A DNA stretch of 25,217 nt from JBLNDG01 sp050261415. Lineage in GTDB: Bacteria; Bacillota; Clostridia; Lutisporales; Lutisporaceae. Location: the NCBI GenBank assembly GCA_050261415.1, contig JBLNDG010000036.1, forward strand, positions 1 to 25,217. Direction: 5' to 3'. Positions 15,558 through 22,302 of this stretch are shown piece after piece. The notes under the pieces were generated by a model. That model had not been told where the DNA came from. It was given only the letters and a program-made list of their open reading frames with translations, and did not search any database. Made by a program: the position numbers and the translations under genes. How positions within the stretch are numbered: position 1 is the first letter of the stretch; each line of letters begins with the position of its first letter.

Positions 15558-15597
15558 TTCCGTGAAACATCCGTGCATTCCGTGGTATCCGTAACCT
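15558..15597 (+). repeat. Second copy of the CCGTG repeat
   Basis: This 40-base segment matches 14413-14452 at 36 of 40 positions, with the first 18 bases identical, in the same orientation. It lies between the NA37 gene and the stop of the permease gene. The repeat is made of CCGTG units at 8-9 base intervals. Confidence 0.65.
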
Positions 15598-15608
15598 TGG
15601 TCTTGAAT

Positions 15609-16613
15609 CTATCTTACCTTCTGCCTCCTTAGAAGTAAAATGAAGAAAGGCCCCCCCATTATAGAGGTCATTACCCCTACGGGAATATCTACCGGCTGAA
15701 TAAGTACCCTGCCTATCGTATCAGATAAAATGAGCAGTATTGAACCTAGAAGCGCCGAGTATGGAATAACTATTCTATTGTCTGAGCCGCATATTATTCT
15801 TATTATATGAGGTGCTACCAGTCCGAGAAAAGCAATTGTCCCTCCTGTTGAGACAACACATCCGACTATTATCGAACAGGCAAAGAGCAGTATGTTTTTC
15901 AACCTGCCGGTATTTACGCCCAGATGTTGTGCCGAGTCTTCCCCCATGGCAAGTATATTCAGTTCTCTCGTAAATAAAAACAGCACAATTATAGACGGTA
16001 TTATAAACACAGCCGACACATAAACCTCGTTCCATGCAGCCATAGAAAGACTCCCCATGGTCCAGAAAACTATGTGTTCTATCTTGTCATGATTAAGCAT
16101 CATAAGGAAGGAAATCACCGACGCCAGAAAATAACTGACTGCAACACCTGCCAACAAAAGGGAATTTATCGACATTCTTTTGTTCGTATAAGCAAGGCTG
16201 TACACGAAAAACAAGGTTGATACAGCTCCAATAAATGCAAAGACCCCTGTTGTCTCTATTCCGAATATGCTTATATTGAGTCCGGTAACAATTGATATTA
16301 CAGCCCCGAGGGCAGCTCCCGAAGACATTCCCAAGGTATATGAATCTACCAGAGGGTTTTTGAATATTCCCTGCATTACTCCCCCCACCGCAGCGAGTCC
16401 AGCGCCTATAATACCCGCCAGAATTACCCTTGGCAGTCTTATATCCAAAAGTATAGAAGAGTTTACAGTATCCGTACGGTTTATTAAAATATCAATAATC
16501 TCAGCAGGACTTATCTTCACCGCGCCTATTGCCGCTGCTGCGAGAACAGAAACCAACAGCACAAGCAGCAGGAGCAGCAATACCGTCAAATTTTTTGTCT
16601 TACTGCTTCTCAT
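15609..16613 (-). CDS. btuC: FecCD-family ABC transporter permease, probably for cobalamin
   Basis: This inner-membrane subunit of a BtuCDF-type importer is 334 residues of nearly continuous membrane helices. The family signature LDIRLPRVILAGIIGAGLAA is present, followed by GGVMQGIFKNPLVDSYTLGMSSGAALGA, the region that contacts the ATPase and forms the channel. The end LIQPVDIPVGVMTSIMGGPF is also typical. I chose ATG 16613 with GGCGG 9 bases upstream; a TTG three codons earlier is too close to that site. The start lies inside the ATPase gene (overlap 14 bases). The family also moves haem and siderophore iron; the riboswitch before the operon is what points to cobalamin. Confidence 0.9.
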   Translation of the reverse strand: MRSSKTKNLTVLLLLLLVLLVSVLAAAAIGAVKISPAEIIDILINRTDTVNSSILLDIRLPRVILAGIIGAGLAAVGGVMQGIFKNPLVDSYTLGMSSGAALGAVISIVTGLNISIFGIETTGVFAFIGAVSTLFFVYSLAYTNKRMSINSLLLAGVAVSYFLASVISFLMMLNHDKIEHIVFWTMGSLSMAAWNEVYVSAVFIIPSIIVLFLFTRELNILAMGEDSAQHLGVNTGRLKNILLFACSIIVGCVVSTGGTIAFLGLVAPHIIRIICGSDNRIVIPYSALLGSILLILSDTIGRVLIQPVDIPVGVMTSIMGGPFFILLLRRQKVR

Positions 16614-17871
16614 GAGCTTCAACCGCCTTTTTTATTTCATCATGCAATATGCTTTTTTCTACAAGCTGTACATTTTCTGACGTCTTTAGCCTTTCATACA
16701 ACTGTAATGCATGCCCTCCTGTATAATCCCTCTCTGCAAAGCTGTCATCTTCAAGTATTAATACAGGCTTATCCTTCAGCCCGGCTTCAAGAAGCAATTC
16801 AAGGTTTTTTATATTGGCCTTCCCGAAATATAACCCTGCAAGTACGATAACGTCAGCCTTTACTGACAGCTCTTTGTTTTTTTCATATGCAGCTTCGGAA
16901 ATCCCTACAAATGGGATTTCTTCAGCCACTTCAACATCATTTTCCTTCGATATCTTCCAGTCAAGATCTCCAATACCGAGCACCCCGCTGCTTATATCAA
17001 AGCCTTCTTCATGGAGCCTGCTTATTATTTCACTCCCGCTTCCTCCACCGCAAATTACATGAACTTTTATGCCTTTTTTTGTTATATTGTGTCTTGTAAG
17101 CGCATATATATATGGCTTGTTCCCTACAGGGCTTACTGATACATGGACATCGGTATTGAATATTTCCTTGATATTCAGTGCATTAAGAGTATCATAAGGG
17201 GTTCCCTGGTATCTTATTTCCCCATCCTTCATCATGACTATATAATCCCCATAAGCCGACGCCATGTTCAAATCATGCAGCACAGTAATTGCAGTAAGCT
17301 TCCTGTCCATGCACATCTTCTTAATAAGGTTCAGTACTTCGATCTGATGCTGTAAATCCAAATGAGATACAGGCTCATCCAAAATGAGTATTCTTGGTTC
17401 CTGGGTAAGTGCCTGTGCCAGTATGACCCTCTGCCTTTCGCCCCCGCTCAGCTCCATGAAGTTTCTCTCTTTGAGATGGGTAGTATTTGTATATTGCATG
17501 GCTTTCTCTGCAATGCTCATATCTTTTTGGGTCTCTCCCTTAAACCTGTTTATATAGGGATACCTTCCCATAAGTACTACATCCATAACCTTAAAATCAA
17601 ACTCAAGGGAAGTGTTTTGGGGTACAAAGGAAAGAACCCTGGCCATTTCCTTTTTCTTCATCCCGGCAATGTTCCGGTTTTCTAAAAACACGACACCTTC
17701 CTGAGGTTTGAGAGCGGAAGAGATAACCTTTAGCAAAGTACTCTTTCCCGAGCCATTCGGACCAACAAGGCAAAAAAAGCTTCCTTCCTTTATGCCCAGG
17801 TCTATCCGGTTAAGCACCTTTTTCAAATCATAATTGAAATTCAGTTTTTCAACCTGTATCTGGTTGTCCAT
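16600..17871 (-). CDS. btuD: Cobalamin-type ABC transporter ATPase with extra C-terminal domain
   Basis: The 423-residue protein has an ordinary FecE/BtuD ATPase in its first 250 residues: Walker A GPNGSGKST, the Q-loop region FVPQNT, signature LSGGERQRV, Walker B ILILDEP and the switch histidine in VLHDLN. An additional domain of about 165 residues follows, starting KGIKVHVICGGGSGSEIISR and containing ADVIVLAGLYFGKANIKNLE and KPVLILEDDSFAERDYTGG. It looks like an alpha/beta Rossmann-type fold; I cannot name it. The usual family length is about 260 residues. I chose ATG 17871 with GAGG 8 bases upstream. It lies between the binding-protein gene (18-base gap) and the permease gene. Confidence 0.92.
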   Translation of the reverse strand: MDNQIQVEKLNFNYDLKKVLNRIDLGIKEGSFFCLVGPNGSGKSTLLKVISSALKPQEGVVFLENRNIAGMKKKEMARVLSFVPQNTSLEFDFKVMDVVLMGRYPYINRFKGETQKDMSIAEKAMQYTNTTHLKERNFMELSGGERQRVILAQALTQEPRILILDEPVSHLDLQHQIEVLNLIKKMCMDRKLTAITVLHDLNMASAYGDYIVMMKDGEIRYQGTPYDTLNALNIKEIFNTDVHVSVSPVGNKPYIYALTRHNITKKGIKVHVICGGGSGSEIISRLHEEGFDISSGVLGIGDLDWKISKENDVEVAEEIPFVGISEAAYEKNKELSVKADVIVLAGLYFGKANIKNLELLLEAGLKDKPVLILEDDSFAERDYTGGHALQLYERLKTSENVQLVEKSILHDEIKKAVEAHEKQ

Positions 17872-17889
17872 TACCAATTCCTCACTTTA

Positions 17890-18822
17890 TTATTCTCCGA
17901 AAAAAACCTTGGACATCTCTTCAACTGCCTGGACTATCCTGGGTCCTGGTCTGGAGATAATATTGTCATCGCTCATTATATATACATTGCCTTTTCTCAC
18001 GCTTTCAAGCTTCCTAAATATCGGATTGTTCGATATATCTTCCTTGCTCATTCCTTTATCCGTAGAATGCAATGCCGAAATAAGCATATCAGGGTTGTCT
18101 TTCACAAGCTCCTCAGCACTATATTTTGCCCAGCCGTCTACTTTTTCGGCAACGTTTATACCTCCGGCAGCCTTTATTACGTCATTGATAAAAGTTTTTG
18201 CCCCTGCAGTAGTAAGCGGATCTGTCCATACTACATAGAAAACAGTCGGTTTTTTCTTATCCTTTGTCTTGGATGCTATTGCTTCAATAGTACTCTTCAT
18301 ACTTTGTACCGTTTCTTCAGCCTTGGCATCAGTACCGGCAACCTTCCCTATGAGCTTTATGCTGTCATATATCGAATCAAAGCTCTCAGCTTCTGTTACT
18401 ATTACGGGAATACCCATACTCTCCAGGCTCTTTACCGTTTCCTCCTGTATGTAACCGGCCAGCACTACATCCGGCTGAACTTTCTTTATTAGCTCCATAT
18501 TAGGGCCTTCAAAGGTTCCTACCTTTTCAATGTTCTTTACTTCTTCAGGATAATCATCATAACTGGTCACTCCCACAACCCTGTCCCCTGCACCCAGTGC
18601 AAAGAGTATTTCAGTATTTGACGGAGATAAGGAAACAATCCTCTGTGGGATTTTATCCAGAGTTATTTTTCTGTCTTTAAAATCAGTCACTTCAATTTTT
18701 TCAGCTGCTGAGGGCTTTACCTCCTGAGCCTTCGCTGTTTCATTTGTTGCTGCCGGCTTTGCACAGGTCGACAAACTTACAGCAAGTATTATTGTAACAA
18801 AAAATATAATTATTCTTTTCAT
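17890..18822 (-). CDS. btuF: Cobalamin-binding lipoprotein (BtuF/FecB family)
   Basis: This is the extracytoplasmic solute-binding protein of the importer. The 310-residue product starts with a lipoprotein signal peptide ending in the lipobox LSTC (Cys20), so it is anchored to the membrane. The family domain follows, with the opening DFKDRKITLDKIPQRIVSLS, PSNTEILFALGAGDRVVGVT, YDDYPEEVKNIEKVGTF and the C-terminal RPGPRIVQAVEEMSKV. The ATG at 18822 has AGGAGTG 8 bases upstream. It is the first gene behind a cobalamin riboswitch, which identifies the likely cargo as vitamin B12 or a cobinamide precursor rather than an iron complex. Confidence 0.92.
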   Translation of the reverse strand: MKRIIIFFVTIILAVSLSTCAKPAATNETAKAQEVKPSAAEKIEVTDFKDRKITLDKIPQRIVSLSPSNTEILFALGAGDRVVGVTSYDDYPEEVKNIEKVGTFEGPNMELIKKVQPDVVLAGYIQEETVKSLESMGIPVIVTEAESFDSIYDSIKLIGKVAGTDAKAEETVQSMKSTIEAIASKTKDKKKPTVFYVVWTDPLTTAGAKTFINDVIKAAGGINVAEKVDGWAKYSAEELVKDNPDMLISALHSTDKGMSKEDISNNPIFRKLESVRKGNVYIMSDDNIISRPGPRIVQAVEEMSKVFFGE

Positions 18823-18863
18823 TTGATTTCACTCCTAATACTATTATATTTGAATAAATTACA

Positions 18864-18891
18864 TAAAAAAATCCTTCTACCAGTAGAAGGA
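18864..18891 (-). terminator. Terminator in the riboswitch expression platform
   Basis: On the minus strand, TCCTTCTA and TAGAAGGA pair around the loop CTGG and are followed by seven T. It lies between the aptamer and btuF, so it would be the OFF structure when cobalamin is bound. Confidence 0.85.
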
Positions 18892-18904
18892 AATACATTT
18901 CTGC

Positions 18905-19115
18905 ATAAGGCACCTCCCCATCTCTCGTAGGTCAGTTATTAGCTTCAGGTAGGTCTCCTGGCTCCGGTTCATCGCATTCCTAAGCCTTCCCAGAGTAGAA
19001 CTCCAGTGGCATATTTAGGATACTCACCTTTACAGTGGCGGGACCGCATGGGATTCTCACCCATTTCCCAATTAAGCTGGCAGGAGCTTGCTCCTGCTCT
19101 GCGCCTGAATCATTT
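18905..19115 (-). ncRNA. Cobalamin (AdoCbl) riboswitch aptamer
   Basis: On the minus strand the leader contains the conserved cobalamin pieces in order: AGGCGC near 19101-19108, a GC-rich hairpin CAGGAGC/GCTCCTG, TGGGAAATGGGTGAGAATCC, GCGGTCCCGCCACTGTAA (the B12 box), GAGCCAGGAGACCTACCTG, and GGGGAGGTGCC near the 3' end. The boundaries are approximate by some ten bases. This class binds adenosylcobalamin and usually shuts off B12 uptake and synthesis genes when the cofactor is plentiful. Here it precedes the btuF-btuD-btuC operon and is joined to an intrinsic terminator. Confidence 0.95.
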
Positions 19116-19255
19116 GCTATTTAGTTCACAATTATTCTACCATATCGCAATATTGTTTACAATACTTATTTCCCCAGCAATTTCCGCTCAGCAATGCACC
19201 TTTCCACAAAAAATAAAAAACGGAGCAGAAAATCTACCTCGTTAAATATTCATTA

Positions 19256-19339
19256 TGGTGCGAGAGACGGGACTTGAACCCGTACGATGGAATCACACGC
19301 CCCTCAAACGTGCGCGTCTGCCAATTCCGCCACTCTCGC
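19256..19339 (-). tRNA. tRNA-Leu (anticodon GAG)
   Basis: The minus strand folds into a class II tRNA. The acceptor arm GCGAGAG (19333-19339) pairs with CTCTCGC (19260-19266), followed by discriminator A and an encoded CCA (19256-19258). The anticodon stem CACGT/GCGTG surrounds the loop TTGAGGG, giving anticodon GAG at 19303-19305, which reads CUC/CUU leucine codons. The T-arm GGGTTCAAGTCCC and the extra variable arm agree with leucine. It lies between the oppA-like gene and the riboswitch on the same strand. Confidence 0.96.
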
Positions 19340-19435
19340 CTGTCACATTGACTATTATATATCCTATCAGCCTCTATGTCAATAGAAATCTGATTAGCAT
19401 ATCAGTCAAGTTTTTCCGATGCGATTAATGATATC

Positions 19436-21052
19436 TTATTGCTTGTTTTGAGGAATGAACCATTCGTAAATATTCCTATATGGGTTTATTACATCAGGTT
19501 TTATATCTCCTCTGATTTTATTTCTCACTACGACCGCTGCGTCCCTGAAGAACAGGCTAATGCATGGAACTTCCTCCCTGAAGGTCTGCTGTATTGTTGT
19601 GTATACTTCCTTGCGCTGGCTGCTGTCCAGTGTAACATATGCCTGCTGCAGCAAATTATCAAAATCAGGATTTGAATATGACATAAAATTCTTTCCGCCC
19701 GCTATCTGGCTGGTGTGGAATGCAAAGGACAAATCCTGCGTATTCGATAAACTATAACCTGTAAGTACTACATCGAATTGTTTCGAATCCAGGGCAGTCT
19801 TTACATCATTAAACGGCAGCGATTTAATTTCTACGCTGAAACCGATCTCCTCCAGGTTTTTCTTTATATCATCCGCAGCTTTTTTTCTGAAATCATTTTC
19901 TTCATTTGTCAGCAAAGTAAACTTAAGTGTCTGCTTTACTCCGTCAACTTCCCTTTCCAGTATTCCATCATTGTTTGAATCTACGAATCCGGCTGCTTTC
20001 AGTGTATTCTGGGCTTCAACCTTGCTGTACTCATAAGTAATACCTTTGCCGTCGTTCAGCCATGAAACCGGACTTATTGGTACATCTGTGACCTCGGCAT
20101 TTCCCAGAAGATATTTTTCTACAATCGATTTTCTGTTTATTCCTTGAATCATTGCCTTTCTTACGGCCTTATCCGTAAAAATCGGATTCTTGTAATTCAA
20201 TCCTAAAAAATCATAATTCAAAGTAGTATACTTATAGGCGTTAACATCCTTCATTTCGCTGTATTTTTCCCAATCATAGGAGGTGGTGTTCAGTATATCA
20301 AGCTCCTTTGATTGAAAGGCTGTTGAAAATGCATCAGTATCACTGATAAATGTGACTTTAACCTTATCAATATATGGTTTCCCTTGCCCATTCCACTTTT
20401 CATTATATACAAGCTCCATCGATTTAAGCTTGTCATACTGTGATACCTTGAAGGGACCCGTACCAACCGGAACAGCGTTTATATCCTTACTGTACACATG
20501 CTGCGGTATTATTGGGAAATTCAGCATATCAAACGCATTTGCAAAGGGCTGGTCAAAAACAATCTCTATGGTTTTGCTATCCCTTGCCTTATAGGAATAT
20601 ACATGCTCCAAATGGCTTTTATATATAGAGTCCGCAGATGTTTTTATAGTATCCATAGAAAAAATTACATCGTCAGCAGTAACATCTTGTCCATCGCTCC
20701 AATATATATTGTTTTTAAGTCTTACAACACATTTTGATGTACCTGCTTCAAAGCTCCAGCTTTCAGCCAGTGCAGATACTATTTTCAGGTTCTGGTCATA
20801 TTCTACCAAGTTCTGAAAAAGAAGCTTGGAAACTTCCATATATGATTTGCTTTTGCTCAGCAAAGGGTTGAGTGTACCCGGCTCAACCGAAGCCATATTG
20901 ATTGTCCCTCCGGCCACAGGTTTTTCATCTTCAACCGTAATCTCGGCTTCCGGCTGTACAACCTCACTGCATGCTGTAAGCACAAAAACTGCAAGCAGCA
21001 TAAAAATCAAGATGCTTTTTTTGCATTTGCTTAAAAAACTCATATTACTCAT
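19436..21052 (-). CDS. Oligopeptide-type ABC transporter substrate-binding lipoprotein
   Basis: This is a family 5 solute-binding protein (SBP_bac_5, OppA/DppA type) of 538 residues. The signal peptide ends in the lipobox LTAC (Cys28), so it is a membrane-anchored extracytoplasmic lipoprotein. Typical segments are GGTINMASVEPGTLNPLLSK, the YDQNLKIVSALAESWSFEAG region, LKNNIYWSDGQDVTADDVIF and PVGTGPFKVSQYDKL. Substrate is probably peptides, but nickel or sugars are handled by some relatives. No permease or ATPase genes are nearby, so it is an orphan that must share a transporter. The first ATG at 21052 has GGAG 8 bases upstream. It follows the lytic transglycosylase gene by 45 bases. Confidence 0.92.
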   Translation of the reverse strand: MSNMSFLSKCKKSILIFMLLAVFVLTACSEVVQPEAEITVEDEKPVAGGTINMASVEPGTLNPLLSKSKSYMEVSKLLFQNLVEYDQNLKIVSALAESWSFEAGTSKCVVRLKNNIYWSDGQDVTADDVIFSMDTIKTSADSIYKSHLEHVYSYKARDSKTIEIVFDQPFANAFDMLNFPIIPQHVYSKDINAVPVGTGPFKVSQYDKLKSMELVYNEKWNGQGKPYIDKVKVTFISDTDAFSTAFQSKELDILNTTSYDWEKYSEMKDVNAYKYTTLNYDFLGLNYKNPIFTDKAVRKAMIQGINRKSIVEKYLLGNAEVTDVPISPVSWLNDGKGITYEYSKVEAQNTLKAAGFVDSNNDGILEREVDGVKQTLKFTLLTNEENDFRKKAADDIKKNLEEIGFSVEIKSLPFNDVKTALDSKQFDVVLTGYSLSNTQDLSFAFHTSQIAGGKNFMSYSNPDFDNLLQQAYVTLDSSQRKEVYTTIQQTFREEVPCISLFFRDAAVVVRNKIRGDIKPDVINPYRNIYEWFIPQNKQ

Positions 21053-21097
21053 TCAATGTTCTCCATTCTTTATACTTCAGAAAAGTCTGCTGCAACC

Positions 21098-21676
21098 CTA
21101 TTTCCCGGTATCATTCCAATTATAAATTTTTTTGTATATTGAATAATTTAGTTTAACCCTTTTTACGAAGTTCTCCGTTTCCTTAAAGGGTATTGTATCA
21201 AGATTTTTACCGTTACTGCTCAGGTTCTCGTCTTTAAGCCATTTGTCAACGTTCCCGCTGCCTCCATTGTATGCAGCAAAAACAAGCTCGAAATCCCCGC
21301 GGTAATACTCATTAAGATGCTTAATATACCAGCACCCCAGCTGAATATTCGTTTCGGGATCATAAAGTATATTGGCGTCATACTTTTTTGTGTTTGTTTG
21401 TTCTGCTATCCACTGTCCTGTAGAAGGTGTTATCTGCATTAGCCCTCTCGCACCCTTCTTTGACTCGGCATATGTATCAAAGTTGCTCTCTGTTTTTATC
21501 AGAGCGGCTATAAGTGCAGGATCAATACCATACTTCTTTCCGTTGCCTATTATTATTTCGTCATATTTCAACGGATAAAAAAGCTTGATTAAATTCGGCA
21601 TATTCAGTGCTGCTATGTAAATCAACAATATTACAATTAAAAGTCCGGTTAATCTATGCTTACTGCGAGTTTTCAA
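21098..21676 (-). CDS. Membrane-anchored lytic transglycosylase (SLT domain)
   Basis: This enzyme cleaves peptidoglycan glycan strands to anhydromuramic acid ends outside the membrane. The 192-residue protein has an N-terminal membrane helix (about 10-27) and then the SLT fold: YGIDPALIAALIKTESNFD with catalytic Glu63, GARGLMQITPSTGQWI, the DPETNIQLGCWYIKHL region and VFAAYNGGSGNV. The start is TTG 21676 with GGGGAG 8 bases upstream; that site overlaps the coaE stop codon, so translation is coupled. The polA-coaE-SLT order recurs in clostridia, from memory of those genomes. It might help cell-wall remodelling during division or sporulation. Confidence 0.92.
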   Translation of the reverse strand: MKTRSKHRLTGLLIVILLIYIAALNMPNLIKLFYPLKYDEIIIGNGKKYGIDPALIAALIKTESNFDTYAESKKGARGLMQITPSTGQWIAEQTNTKKYDANILYDPETNIQLGCWYIKHLNEYYRGDFELVFAAYNGGSGNVDKWLKDENLSSNGKNLDTIPFKETENFVKRVKLNYSIYKKIYNWNDTGK

Positions 21677-21679
21677 ATA

Positions 21680-22279
21680 CTATTCTCCCCCGACAACAAT
21701 TTTGTTCCACAACTGCTCTATCTTGCCCCCGACTTCTTCAATCGGTCTGTTGTTGTCAATTATGACGTCTGCATATCTTATTCTTTCTTCATTAGTAAAT
21801 TGGGAGTTTATCCTGTTTATTGCATTTTTATAGTCAAACTTGTCACGCTCAATAAGCCTCTTTATTTGAGTATCCCTATTCACTATTACAACCCATACAC
21901 TGTCTGCAATTTTATGCAGGCCCATTTCAATAAGTATAGCTGCATCAACTACTATGACTTTTTTGCCGTCAGCCTTCAGTTCTTCAATTTTTGTTTTCAC
22001 GCGCTGGATAATTTCCGGGTGAGTTATACTGTTAAGAAGGTCAAGCTTTTCCTTCGCTGAAAATACTATACTTCCAAGCTTTTTTCTGTTTATTTCGCCG
22101 CTGGGAAGCAATATATCACTTCCGAAGCTTTGAACTATTTTATTATATGCTATTTCACCCTTGCTTACAACACCCCTTGCAAGTACATCCACATCTATTA
22201 CCGATGCTCCCAGCTCTTTGAGCTTTGCCGATACTGTGCTTTTTCCACTTGCAATTCCCCCCGTAAGTCCAATAACCAT
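21680..22279 (-). CDS. coaE: Dephospho-CoA kinase
   Basis: This enzyme performs the last step of coenzyme A synthesis, phosphorylating the 3'-hydroxyl of dephospho-CoA with ATP. The 199-residue protein starts MVIGLTGGIASGKSTVSAKL with the P-loop at 7-15. It continues with GASVIDVDVLAR, THPEIIQRV, VVIVNRDTQIKRLIERD and the NNRPIEEV end, all standard for CoaE. I chose ATG 22279 with GAGGTGG upstream; an in-frame start seven codons earlier has no site. It lies 23 bases after polA and is followed after three bases by the lytic transglycosylase start. Confidence 0.95.
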   Translation of the reverse strand: MVIGLTGGIASGKSTVSAKLKELGASVIDVDVLARGVVSKGEIAYNKIVQSFGSDILLPSGEINRKKLGSIVFSAKEKLDLLNSITHPEIIQRVKTKIEELKADGKKVIVVDAAILIEMGLHKIADSVWVVIVNRDTQIKRLIERDKFDYKNAINRINSQFTNEERIRYADVIIDNNRPIEEVGGKIEQLWNKIVVGGE

Positions 22280-22302
22280 AACTATTACCACCTCGAACAA
22301 AT

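Noticed and set aside
14345..15597. CRISPR array or insertion sequence around the NA37 gene
   Set aside because: The units are too short and irregular for a CRISPR array, and there is no transposase; only a small intergenic repeat is supported.
16600..17121. CbiZ adenosylcobinamide amidohydrolase fused to the ATPase
   Set aside because: The extra domain does not show the sequence features I associate with CbiZ, so only an unassigned domain is reported.
19256..19339. tRNA-Leu as an integration site for a mobile element
   Set aside because: No integrase gene, no repeated 3' tRNA fragment and no change of gene style were seen around it.
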